From: Filobasidium wieringae
Taxonomy: Eukaryota; Basidiomycota; Tremellomycetes; Filobasidiales; Filobasidiaceae
Direction of reading: 5' to 3'
Length of the DNA: 64,000 bases
Assembly: GCA_001600055.1 (NCBI GenBank)
Contig: BCIV01000003.1
Coordinates: 1,059,162 to 1,123,161 of the forward strand
Under the pieces are notes generated by a model. That model made no database searches and was not told the origin of the DNA. It was given only the letters and a program-made list of their open reading frames with translations. The position numbers were made by a program, and so were the translations under genes. Shown one piece after another: positions 47,601-58,559 of this stretch (positions within the stretch are counted from its first letter, which is position 1; the number at the start of each line of letters is the position of its first letter).

Positions 47601-49293
47601 TCACCTTGGCCATCTTGTTGATTTCGATATCCAGCAACCCGACTTTAGTCTCAGGTTCACTGGTATTCATACTCGCACGAGTCTCCTTTCCCGTATACAC
47701 GACCATCCCGACAGCAGACCCGGCGGCCAAAACGGTATTGGCACAGAGCAAGTTATCGGACGATAGAGGCGCTACTTCTTTTTCTTCAGGGTTCGTTAGG
47801 GAGGTACCAATAGTGATATTCCCAACAAACGTATGGATATCCTTGATCGGTGCGTCAGCTGGAAGACCGAAAGTCATATTTCAGCTCTAAAGCGACTTCG
47901 AAACCAAGATAGTTGACCACTGACCGTATAAGCTGCCCTTCATCTTGACCAATCTAGCATCCGTCATCGTCTGCGTGACAGTTACCGCGATCTTCAACTT
48001 CCAATCCGTCTCTCCATCAAGCTGATCGGTCCTGACGAAACAAGACCCTCCATCATCTGCTTCGTCCCCTTTCACAGGAGCGCCACTTTCTTCGTGCTGT
48101 AACAAATCCTTCGAGTCTTTCGTAGTAGAATCTGGTTGCTCTGTTCCCGATGGACCTTCACTCGTTCGAAGTAGGACCATATCCGCCGGAACCCTCATGT
48201 TCTTCTCCAAGCAAACCATATCGCCAACCTTCAACTTGGCGCTGGGTACGCTCCGGGTCAATAGTCCGTCCTCTACATCGGAGACCGAACGGTCTAGGAT
48301 CAGGTAGCGTGTTGAGTTGGATTCTTTATCACGGAGGTATCGTTGATAGTCATCTAGAGCCTCTTTACCCATTGTGATAGTCAGGACGAAGGCCAAGGGT
48401 GCGATATACGTAGCGATATAGCCTGTAAGAAGACCAGGTGTTTATCAGTACCCTGATACCGCCACCCCGATGACATCCACCATCTGACCTATTTTCAGAG
48501 CAGGAACGAACTGGCTCAAAGCGACGAGCAAGAAATAGAGGTTGAAGAAGAACTTGAATTGCTCGTAGAACACCACTGGCACGAAACCTATTATCGAGTA
48601 TTTTTGGTTCCGGGTGATGTTTGCCGGATAAGATGTTGATGTCCCGACTACAAGAACATATAGGGAATATTCATAAGAAAGGTGTAGAAGGTTGAAGGAA
48701 TAAAGCGATGAAGGAAGAGACTAACTGCCTGGGCCAAACGGGATTGTACGAGATTTATCGCCAGTTTTGGTTTCCTTATCTTTCGTATTCAGCCGTCGAA
48801 TGAAAGATTTCTTGGCGACCTATTTAGCAAGGAATGAGTTCACTCGCTTTGATCTGCGTGATTAGGCCTGACTTACGGGCTTGCGTGCGATATCTTCCCC
48901 CCAAGCTCCTTCAACGCCTGCGCTATTTCTAAGCAGTCTTTCTTGTTCCACACTTCCCCTGCTGAGAGCCCCGCCTTCGTACTCGTTATCGTTTATCCTT
49001 GAACTGTCTCGTAGATTTCCCTCTTCTTCATGACCATCCGAATCTCTGCTCTTCCTAGAGGAGCCCCAAATCCCGAACCCTGACAACCTGTTTGCTGAGG
49101 TAGGGCTAGCGGAAAGCTCATCAGCTTGATCTTCCTGCATCTTCCCAGCCATATTGATTCTTGTAGAAAGAGAACGATTACGAGCTAAGGATCTGAGGGG
49201 GTAGCTGTTATTGAGACCATTGGAAGTTTCCGAGATATCGTCTATCGAGTCTAGATTGAAGCGTGAGGATGAGCCGGTACTGCGGCGAGACAT
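44603..49293 (-). CDS. NEO1: P4-type ATPase of the Neo1/ATP9 class (phospholipid flippase)
   Basis: The ATG at 49293 ([20 protein letters not shown]) is followed by many exons. The N-terminus is Ser-rich, followed by [20 protein letters not shown]. The actuator has [20 protein letters not shown], with the P4-type DGET. The phosphorylation motif is [14 protein letters not shown], and the nucleotide domain has [30 protein letters not shown] and LAGV-like [15 protein letters not shown]. The hinge is [20 protein letters not shown]-terminal membrane helices follow. [12 protein letters not shown] before the P motif, and no need for a separate Cdc50 subunit, are Neo1-class traits. Neo1 is an essential Golgi/endosomal flippase for PE/PS asymmetry. 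The last exon ends at 44603. Confidence 0.92.
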
Positions 49294-49631
49294 CAGATCC
49301 TGCGAAACAAAAAAAGGGGAGAAGATGGATATGTCTTTCCCGAGGTCATCCAGGTTCCTAATCAGCTGCCTGAGTGTGGCTAGCTAGGATGGCTTAGGCC
49401 GACATCAGTCGAGAGGAATCTCAGATGGACATGAGCTCGAAGCGCGGAAGCGGATCGAGACAATTCCGGAAGTGAATTCACGATAGATAACCAATCCCAC
49501 ATCTCATCAAACGTACAGATCTTGCCATAACATCGCTAGCTTACATTATCAAACAGGAAGGAACTAGTTCGGATTGTTGCCTTTGACATTGTATCTTTGA
49601 CTGCATCTCAGACCGACGAATACTCGACAAG
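49294..49631. promoter_or_regulatory. Divergent promoter region NEO1 / BSD-domain gene
   Basis: 338 bp between divergent starts; no further structure noticed. Confidence 0.4.
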
Positions 49632-51494
49632 ATGGACCTTTCCGCCGACACGGCGTTCGCTTCCCCTTCAACCAGGTCCAGCACTCCCGTTCCAGCTGGT
49701 CCTTCCTCAAACTCGACTGAACCACTCGAAGTCACTCCGGACAACCGTAGAGACTCTAGTAGCACTATTCGTCCTGCCGCCGAGGAGGTCGTGAAGTCAG
49801 GAGAAGCCGAGAAGGCGGAGGAACCTAAAGCTGATCAAGCGAGCTTGGAGAAAGAGGTCGGCCAGGTCGTTCAGCAGTTATCATCATGGGGGGGATCATT
49901 CTGGGGAGGATTCAAGAAACAGGTAGGCCATTACAAAATCTGAGTCTACTGCCACTTTCATGTGTGTTAACTAAGACGAACCGCATTTTATCAACAATAG
50001 GCCGACTCAGCTCTAGATGCCGTCAAAAAGGACCTAGCCCGGACCGTCTCCGAGGCTCAAGAAGAGCTCAACATGCTGAAAACTCAGACCGCTTCTTTCG
50101 AAGTAAAGAAACCCAATGTAGACTTGGCAGCGATCGGGACGGCCATTGCTGATGGAGTCAAATCCGAGCCGAAGCTGGACAAGGGGAAAGGCAAGGAGGT
50201 CATCACCGAAGGAGAAGGAACCACTTCGTCTACTAAACAGGGCATTCCTCAGTTACCAACTGCCAAGCAAACTACCGATTTCTTCAAGAACTTGCAGAAC
50301 ACCCTGACAGCTGAGGCCAACCAAATTAACGCCAACGTCACCTCAAACTTCAGTTCCATGCAGAAGTCCCTGTCGGAGACTATCGCTAACAACCCTTCAC
50401 TCGCTCAAATCAACCGAGCGAACATTTCCACCCTCTCTTCTACTATTCAACAGAATCTGGAAAAGGCAGGTACGAAAGTCAATCTGAAACAAGCCGAGAA
50501 GCTTGCCGAGGCCTATCTGAAGCGGGGCGAGGGGTTGTTGGAGGAGGCGAGTTCTTTCCTTAAAGACGCAGTCAAGGTCGTTCCCCCCGGTGAAGAATCA
50601 GGATCTTACACTTATTCGTGGGATGGAACGGATATCTACGCCACGGGTGATTCTTACGATCAACCTCTACAACCGGGTCAGACCGAAATCTCTCGATCTC
50701 AACTCCGTTTGAACGCTCTTTTACGTCGGTTGAGAACCGATACGGAGCTTCTACTTCAGGACCCCTCTGCTGAGACTGAAACTACGGCGAGGCAGGAGGC
50801 GTTCGCAAGGTTCAAGAAAGAACAGTTTGAGAGTCAGGGTGGATTCGAGGGGGAGAGCGTACAGAAATTGGTCTTCTCCGAGATGGGGCCCGAGGCGGAC
50901 AACAAGGATGTCGAGGCTTTGAAGAAGACGAAAGATTCGATCGGTGAGTCGTTAAGCAGATCCGGAAAGCTAGAACAGGCAGTTGATGGATTTGAGTTGC
51001 AGTCCCCGAGAAGGCTTCCGACGAGGAGTTTTGGACTAGGTATTTCTTCCACAAGCATAATATCGAGGAGGAAGAGAAGAAACGCCAGCAGCTCTTGCAG
51101 GGTAAGTAGATGATGTAACAGTGAGACGGAGAAGATTAGCTGATAGTGCGTCGTCGTCATAGCCGCTCAACCGAAGGAAGAGGAGGATTTCAGCTGGGAC
51201 GATGCCGAGGCGGAAGAGGAGACCCCCAAAATCGCCCAGGCCGTCGAGCTGGAAGCTGAGAAACCCACCGCAGTCGAGAACAAGAACCTCAACCTCACCG
51301 GAACAGCCAGCGAGCCAGCGGAGAAGACGCTTGATAGTCCGACGACCGAGAGCGCGGCGACTAGCAGAAGACAGAGCGAGGAGAGCTACGATATTGTCAG
51401 CGAGCAGAGCGGGGAGAAGAAGGCGGGTGAGAAGGTTGCATCCGCTACGAAGGAGAAGCACGAAGAGACTGATGAGGATAGCGACTGGGAGTGA
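49632..51494 (+). CDS. BSD-domain protein
   Basis: Exons 49632-49922, about 50002-50949, about 51000-51100 and 51163-51494 join in frame. The N-terminus is Ser/Thr/Pro-rich with VVQQLSSWGGSFWGGFKKQA, typical of BSD-domain (synapse-associated/SYAP1-like) proteins. Amphipathic helices follow (ADSALDAVKKDLARTVSEAQ). The BSD domain itself lies near ISRSQLRLNALLRRLRTDTE and ends at the conserved DEEFWTRYFFHKHNIEEEEK. The C-terminus is acidic, ending DEDSDWE. BSD domains occur in TFIIH p62 and in SYAP1/DOS2-like proteins; this architecture is closest to the Dos2/SYAP1 group, whose biochemical role is unclear. Confidence 0.82.
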
Positions 51495-53837
51495 TATGGC
51501 CACGTTTGTGTATTGGTATCAAGCTGTCAACTGTACTACATATAAGACTGCGGATAAATTCTGCTACCTGGTTATTCGCTAGCGGACTAGCGGAGTGGGC
51601 GTCGGCGTCGGTCAGGATGATAGTCGCTTCGTTCTGACTGACCGATCAGGCAAGAAAGACGACGCCTCCCGCAATAGTTTGGTACCGGGTCTAAGCAGGT
51701 ACGGTAACCCAGGAACGATCTTGCCTAGCGAAGCAATCGTATCGAAACAGAACGAACGATATCTAGTATATCTAGCTGTTCGAACCCTTTGATCCTATTC
51801 GCGGATATTGTTTGATACAGGATCTGTTCCTGCAAGTCCGGACTTCGGCGAGAAATGAAGACCAGTTTCTCACCCCCCTGCTTTGACCTTTACCAGAGAC
51901 CTCTTTGAGCTACCGCTATGAGAACCATGCTCTTCGGCCTGCTCTCTGATGACTATCGCATCATGCGATTGGCTGGGAGGAAGGAGTGATACTATTTCGG
52001 TCGATTGATGGGGGTACGTGTTGCGTACAGCGGGAGAAAGCGGCATGCGTAGAACGATATCTGAGATCAACGATATGTGCGTACACAAACAGGAAACTTG
52101 TCTTGACGACGATTCATTGTACTTATTAGACAGCATGTAATTAAATGTTACTATTACTTATTACTTATGTTAAAAAAATCTCATCACCGTAAGGTCCCTT
52201 AATGAGTTCAGTACCTTATGCGGACCGAAGTGTCTGGCGAACCAATGGATAAGACCCCTCTCGGTGAGCGGACAGTGACCGTCGTGAGAGAGCCAGGGGT
52301 TCTCGTTCGGCTCTCCCTCTTCGTAACAATCCCCTCGCACGTCGTCCGGGTGCATCCCGAAGTGCATGTGCTCATGCTCACATGCGGGAAGGCTCGGAAA
52401 TCGATAACCCATCAGCGCTCGGTGCCGCTGACGTCCACCACGATGAGCCAAATCGTCTTCGCGACGTATCGACCGTGGGTGAGCAAACGAAACACGTTCC
52501 ACTGAGGATGCGAAAAGGATTTCAATCGAACTGAACTCTGACCGTCTCTACCGCGATACTCACGTGGATCGTCCTCTGCAGCGGCTCACTCGACCCGAAC
52601 ATCGAACGACAGAGTTGACGTTCGGATCCTCGTTAGAGAGGTCGCCAACTTTCGGTTCGAGAGTGGATGGGAAACGCTCATCGTCTTCCTGTTCCATTAC
52701 GGGGTAGAAAGATTGAAGCGGTACACGATCGTCATACTCATGGCCCTCCTTCGCCGGCATCATGATGCAGTCCAGTTGGCCAGGCGACGAGCGCTCGATA
52801 AAGGATGGCGATGCGTTTGAAGCGGATGGTGAGGATCCAGTGCGCGAATGACCGTCTGCACGGTGGCGAGGAGTCGCAATACATTTAACCTTCATCTGTC
52901 GATACACTCGCACCTCCCCCGCGGTTCCAACCCGTTCATAGGGGAATCCAGTGGGATACCGCGAAACCTGGTACCATGCTAGTAATTATCAAGAGCAGAC
53001 GGGATGAGAAACCAAGACGACCAAATGAAAATCAAGTAGTACTACATACCCGCACCGGGCCCGGCTTCCACCTGTGACGGAGTTACCGACTCTTGCTTGA
53101 TGTTGGCAGCAGTGACTGAAGAGCAAACGTGATGAGAAGCATGAGCGTTTGGGTGCGGTATGGGTACGTACTAGACATCCTGTGAGATGTTATAGATTTA
53201 AGTGTCAAGTATTGGATCGGGCTGGGATCGGGCTTTCCTGCTTGAACGCTGATAGTCGAGAGCGAACGGGATGAGAGACCAATCGTCTTGCTGCTGTGCT
53301 CGCGGAGAGTCTGTTCAAGATGGACGTGGATATCAACAACCTTACCCGACTTTGAGAGATGACGGTCTGCTCTTACTTTCAGGCGTCCAGAAGGATACTG
53401 AAGGCTCAGCCGGATAGTACATACCGTGAGGCAGACCACACCCTCGCGATCGTTAACGATTGCCTAAGAGCGAAGCGAATCTGATCAGGATCGCGGACCT
53501 TCAGCTATACGGCAGGGGCTTGCTCACCTGCATAGGTCGGTTCGTCCTAGAGTGTTCAGGATTTATCGTCTCTGTATGGGCTTCCCAGGTGTCGTTTTTA
53601 TTGGTAGTGATCAGGTACGAATGACTTCAGATGATGGCCGATCAGATCGTTTGAGTTTGGTGAGTACAAACTTGAGAAGTTATTTTCCAAAGCCGTCACG
53701 ATATACTGGACGCTATATATACTGTTCGTGAGAGTGCAAGTATCAATCAAATCTGACCAAACTAGAAGCGCTAGATCTGTTTTGACCTACAAATCCCCCC
53801 AATTTCCACAAGTCCGATGCTTATGCAAGGTCCAAGA
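51495..53837. other. Accessory region with unresolved minus-strand coding-like segments
   Basis: No family is recognised. Minus-strand stretches look partly coding: MQ joined to AIVNDREGVVCLT near 53530-53425, a segment VGTAGEVRVYRQMKVKCIAT followed by a Ser-rich and acidic part (52560-52960), and open frames at 52170-52502 and 51870-52136. They are separated by plausible GT-AG introns, but I could not chain them into one reliable product. They may represent one rapidly evolving gene or a decaying one. Confidence 0.3.
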
Positions 53838-54075
53838 AGCGTTGCCACACGGGCCGATGTGCCGTATGGACGGAGAGAGCGGGCCGAGGTATACGGACCG
53901 GCGTGGGCGACGGACTGCGCAGTCAGAGCTCTGAGACCTTTTCGAACTGATGAAAGGACCGTCCTTTGCACTTGGCGCCGCTTCTTTGTAGCGTCTGTGC
54001 GATGTAAGTGTTTCAGCCACCAAACTGGTTGATCCGCGTTCATTACGAGAACCGCGCGCGCTAAGCGGGAGAAGA
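53838..54075. repeat. Diverged dispersed repeat, copy A
   Basis: Shares ordered blocks with 56465-56690: GGCGTGGG...CTGCGCAGTC, CTGAGAC...TTCGAA.TGAT, TCCTTTGCACTT, GTGCGATG.AAGTGTTTCAGCC, and a CCGCGTT...GAACCGCGCG end. It has an extra block of about 17 bp relative to copy B. Same orientation as copy B. No ORF of its own. Confidence 0.7.
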
Positions 54076-54610
54076 ACAAGCCATGTCTCAAGCTTCAAAC
54101 ATGGTGATGGCCATAGCACGGCTCGGATCGAGCCATGAGACGTGAAGAACTCTGGTCACAAAGCTCAGAAACCCTCTCACTATGCCACAAACCAGATCAG
54201 CTTTCTGACCATGCGTCGAGCAGTTGATCATCGTTATCGGTCCAGCAACATAAATGATAGGATCTGAGCCCAGGTGTCGGGGAATAACATCAGATGGTAC
54301 AGAACTTAATATTGGATCATCTATAACATATTTTCATCGATCTTTAAAGCGATGCCGAGACTGGAAAATAGGCGCTGGATCGTAGTTGCGGATATACTTG
54401 TCGTGGAGATAACTGAAGTCGTCGTGTATGATGTCCTTGGCTTTCCTGACCGAACATTTCGGCCGTCAACGCTGAGGATGGTGACACAGTTAGGTACGTA
54501 CTGCTGAATTCACTTCGCAGGGCGCGACCGAATCTCAATCAAACCGGATTCGAGCGGCACTGGAACTTTTAGAAGATCGTGGACCGTTGATACGGCTCAG
54601 GAGAGTAAGT
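54076..54610. other. Intergenic, no gene seen
   Basis: About 535 bp between repeat copy A and the Cys-rich gene. Nothing recognisable. Confidence 0.35.
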
Positions 54611-56179
54611 TCATGATCGTACATTCCAGGGTACAGGATACACATACCTCTCGGCATGAGAAGAGGGGAAAGCGTTATTATTTCCTGGAGTCGTGTGGTG
54701 CACGATTTGGGGCCAATCGGCCGCCTGGCTCGACGTATGATGGGCAGAAGGACCAGGGGACGTATTAAGTGAGAACCCAAGGGGAGGGGGGCTGGGTCGA
54801 ACGGGTTGTTTGCCTGCGCTTTTGCTACTTTTGGGTCGAGGCGAATCAACGGAGACCTGCGGAGACAAGCATTTCAATAAGTTGCAAACTGTGAACTGCT
54901 CCTGGATACTTACCTCCTGGCTCCCAGCATTAGTTTGTTCGATAGGTTGCAGTAATGAATTATATGATATCGGTATTCCATTTAATGGGACCGCTAGAGG
55001 ATCGACTGGGCTTAAACTGTCCAGAATCTCCTTTAATGTTTTCCTGGGGTTCGCCAAAGTGTAATCCAAAGCGGGGTACACAGCGAGGAGTGCGTCACAC
55101 CTTCGAATGGCTTCGACCAGAACCGCCCTGTCCTGTCTTGATGACGTGAATGAAATCAAATCGAGTATCTCGCTTAACGGCTTGTAGAAATCAGACGCCG
55201 TGGAGTCTATGACCCTCTGGATTCCGGTCGCAGCTTTCCTCATCGCCTCTAGGAACCTGATCTCTTCGCCCTCGACAATGTTAGATTTTTCCCTTATCTG
55301 CAGTTGAGTAACGTTCGCTTCAGCTGCAGGGTAGTCATTCGAAGGAATCTCGCTTTTTTCAGAACACGGTGGTTCAATCCCTTGCGGAGACCCATGGAAT
55401 GGCCTTTCCAAATCCATTGGGACATGTTCATCCACATCCTCGGCTCCTGAATAGAAGAGCGGGGTGATGTCTCGTATATTAGGCTTGACATCCATCTGCT
55501 CCTCTTCCCTTCCTAGTGACCCTTGCTCGTTGTCCTGGGTTGTCGGCATGTCTGGTCTCTCCAGGACATTCGTCTCCGCCCGTTCCCGCTCCATCGTACC
55601 AAAGTTGTCGCGGTCAAAAAGCTCGTAGTTGAACTCCGATGGCGTGGAGGCACTGTCTACGGCGAGTGTCTCACCCGGTTCGACTTTCGCCATGACTCCG
55701 GGAGTACTTTCAAGTTGTCCATCTTGGGTTTCGTTATTACTGGCAGTGCTGGGAACAGCCATACGAGCAGCCTCACGAGCTCTGTGTTCTATCCAAAACG
55801 AGCACTTTTGTTTTCTTCCCATGCAAGCGGCGCATCCTCTTGATTTGTGTCCGACAGCACAAGGGATAAAGTACTTCTTCTCCTTTCCATTGGAACAGTA
55901 CTCGCACCTTTCTCCTTTGGGTTTAAATATGGGCACAATATTCTCAAACACATTGTTGACTTCCTGACAGGGAATTTAATCAGAATTGCAATTTCTCATT
56001 CAAATCAACAAAGGCTAACCGACCTTCCAAGGGCGTTTCTCCACGTCGTACCGCAATTTGATCTGTTCGCTCCATTCTTTGCCCAATAGCTTCAATGTGT
56101 ACCAACTGCATGGGCCAACCGCGTCTGACCAACTGCATGGGCCAACCGCGTCTGTGCGAGCTCGCAAGTCGTCCGTCAT
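54611..56179 (-). CDS. Hypothetical protein with N-terminal six-cysteine module
   Basis: Two exons (56179-56024, 55963-54611; donor GTCGGT, acceptor TGTCAG) give 502 residues. Exon 1 reads MTDDLRARTDAVGPCSWSDA and contains a nine-residue tandem repeat (SDAVGPCSW) from a 27-bp duplication, then WYTLKLLGKEWSEQIKLRYD. The module is C72-x2-C75-x11-C87-x8-C96-x2-C99-x6-C106, a Zn2Cys6-like arrangement with a longer first loop; GRKQKC resembles the basic end of zinc clusters. The rest is acidic, Ser/Pro-rich and mostly disordered, with one helical part (EAMRKAATGIQRVIDSTASD). DNA binding is inferred only from the module. The gene sits between two copies of a diverged repeat. Confidence 0.65.
56101..56154. 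repeat. 27-bp direct duplication
   Basis: ACCAACTGCATGGGCCAACC followed by GCGTCTG occurs twice back to back. It keeps frame within the first exon of the Cys-rich gene and adds nine residues. Confidence 0.9.
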
Positions 56180-56464
56180 ATTGCTGGATATCAGGGTTGA
56201 ACAACCTCGGATGATGCCTAGTCAGCTCGTTAGGTTTTTGTGGGTAGCTTGCTAGCTTGCTATCTCGAGGGAAAATTTCAAGAAGGCCTAGAGATGCTGA
56301 ACACTATATATACCTGAGTGCGTACACCACTAAGCACCACCCAACAAAGTCTGGCTGATCAGACTAGTCAGACTAGACTTGCTGATGCCCAGATCGAAGA
56401 CATTGCAGTCAAAGCTGCCAAATGTGCCAGTTTGCCAATCGAAGGGAGTACCGAAGTGACGGCG

Positions 56465-56690
56465 ACCTTGAAAACGACTCAAAGACGGCCGAGGCTTAGT
56501 GACCAGCGTGGGGCGGCGGGCTGCGCAGTCGTTATCCGTTCAGACATCTGAGACGGTTCGAAATGATCAGTGGGCCTTCCTTTGCACTTAGTGTGCGATG
56601 GAAGTGTTTCAGCCTGTAAACTGATTGATTCGCGTTCGATCCGCGTGTTCGATACGGAACCGCGCGTGCGCGTGAAGGGCCAGCGAAGGA
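56465..56690. repeat. Diverged dispersed repeat, copy B
   Basis: Counterpart of 53838-54075 in the same orientation, about 2.6 kb away, flanking the Cys-rich gene. Shared blocks include CTTTGCACTT and GAAGTGTTTCAGCC. No coding potential of its own; it could be a decayed solo LTR, a MITE, or a segmental duplication. Confidence 0.7.
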
Positions 56691-57085
56691 GGAAATGCTA
56701 TGTGTTTCAGGTTGAGGGCTTCGTTCGGGAGGATAACGTGTCGATGGAAAGAGCCGATCAGTGATCAGAGAAAACGCAACGCAAAGGTCACCATGCGTTG
56801 TTGAAAAAGTGACTCGAGTGTTTTTCGAGTGATTGGATATAATCAAAACAACAACAGCCAGCGTGAACTGGGATCATCGACTCGTCCTTTTCCTCATCCA
56901 TCGACTCGTCTCTTCCTCGTCCTCTCTACATAGTTTCCTGACCTACGTCTCTCAATTCCCTTACACCTACGTTCATCAAGGATCTTAATCCACCCACACT
57001 CGTTTCAACCCAATCACCGACGTTACTCAGACTCTATTCCTACTCGCCTACTCGAGCTTATCAACATCCTTTGATCAAAACCATA
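56691..57085. promoter_or_regulatory. Upstream region of the small secreted protein
   Basis: Contains ATATAATCAAAACAACAACA near 56837 and then a strongly CT-rich leader up to the ATG at 57086, a pattern of well-expressed fungal genes. Confidence 0.45.
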
Positions 57086-57442
57086 ATGAAGTTCACGTTC
57101 GTCTTTTACCTTCTCATCTCCATCTAATTGCGTACCACCAGCTAATCCTATCACACCTCCAACAGTCTATTCCTCCTCCTTGCCTTCCTCTTCACCCTGA
57201 ACCTCATATCCGCAAACCCTTGGGGGTACAACTCTCACCCCCCCACGCCGGCACAGGCTAAACACCATCACTCAAACCCCTCCGCTTCCCCCTCTCCTCG
57301 TCCAGGACACTACAAGCGAATGGAGAAGACCGTCTTGGAGAGGTTGATCAGCGAGAACAGACCTGCGCCGAAGATGGTCCGTTCGGAAGAAGGGTTGGAG
57401 AGGAAGAGGAAAGTCTGGGGAAGTAAGGCCAAGAGGGCTTGA
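57086..57442 (+). CDS. Small secreted protein with Kex2-like dibasic sites
   Basis: Two exons (57086-57096, an 11-nt first exon, and 57166-57442; GTTCGT donor, GCTAATC branch, CAACAG acceptor) give 95 residues. The N-terminus MKFTLFLLLAFLFTLNLISA is a textbook signal peptide with cleavage after Ala20. The mature part starts NPWGYNSHPP, is Pro/His/Ser-rich, and then has Lys-Arg at 54-55, RKRK at 83-86 and Lys-Arg at 93-94. These would release a peptide of about 30 residues (56-85). No homology is recognised, no cysteines and no CaaX end are present, so it is not a lipid-modified mating pheromone of the usual type. Secretion is well supported; processing is inferred. Confidence 0.65.
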
Positions 57443-58067
57443 ACGGGTTTGAACGGGGAGCGGTGGGGGTGAGTCTGGATCACTTTCGGTCTGATGTTTG
57501 GACACTTATTTTGACTGCTCGGTATCCTTCGACCCGTAGGCTCTCCTCACGTTTATCTTGAACTCGTGCCCTTTCACACCTCGTCCTCTCTCCACAACTC
57601 CACAAAGTCCCAGGACCATGCGTATCACTACCAACACTATCACAAGTCACTACAGCCACTAAATAGAACTTCCCTATTATTACCGATCACACGATCCATC
57701 TCTTCCTTTCGCTCCCGTTCATTTTGTGTCGTATTAGATTTGTTCAGGATAACATTTCATTTTGCTGGCGTTCGTCCGCTAGCCAGGTTTGCCTGGGAAT
57801 TGTTCGGATTGATTGTCGAACTTCTGAGCTTTACTGTTCCTTGGACGGCCGTTATGGCTATGGTTCAGAAAGGTGGACAAGCCGGTTTCTCTATTTCGTC
57901 GTATTCTGGTCGTTTACACTACTCGTAGATCCAGAAGGCGTGACAGGCGCGGAAGGATATAATTTCCAGGGTGGTCTTACGATCATGTGGACGGTACAAT
58001 GAAAAGCTTGGTGACCTGGCTGATCAAGTTACAAGCGACATGAAGACGCATAATAACCAGTCAAATT
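57443..58067. other. Non-coding stretch after the secreted-protein gene
   Basis: Likely 3' UTR and intergenic DNA. A CT-rich part (57560-57720) carries no convincing ORF. Confidence 0.35.
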
Positions 58068-58403
58068 TTGAGATTGACCTTCAATCAAAGAGGCTATATC
58101 CAAGCGGTTGCCCTTGTACCGAGATCTGTCGTCCCCGACCTTTTCTCACTTGTAACTTGCGTTACTAAGCTCCTCGCCGAGATCGATGCGATAACCGTCG
58201 ATCGATCAGCTGCCCTGCTACAGCTCCAACAAATAGCAGGTACCCTCATCTTCATTTGCCGGGTCTGCCCTCTCAGCCGTGCTTTCGTCCAAAGGATTTT
58301 CAATCAGACCACCGAGCACCAGAGTTTCGAGTTTCCCAAACGACGAGTACGCCAGGCACGCCGGGACGATCTCAAGTGGTGGTCAACCACACTCGCGGCC
58401 TGA
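58068..58403 (+). mobile_element. Relic of a retroelement reverse transcriptase/RNase H connection
   Basis: The frame reads ITVDRSAALLQLQQIAGTLI, FICRVCPLSRAFVQRIFN and RRDDLKWWSTTLAA. It follows the order L-x2-L-x-G-x-L-x-F-x3-V-x3-R-x-F-x2-R-L then DL-x-WW found just after the polymerase core in DIRS-like and related fungal reverse transcriptases. The catalytic YxDD region upstream and the RNase H or recombinase domains downstream are missing, so this is a truncated, inactive fragment. Exact element class is not certain. Confidence 0.5.
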
Positions 58404-58559
58404 GATGGCATGAGGCTGCTCAGACAACGGACCTGGATTCAGGGCTAACAACACGATAATATTTCTGTGCGTCAATGATATAGAGTAATACAACGTTCGA
58501 GCCTCTCATCCATCTAAACCCTGCCCCATCTCTCACACACCAGATCCCGTACTCATCGT

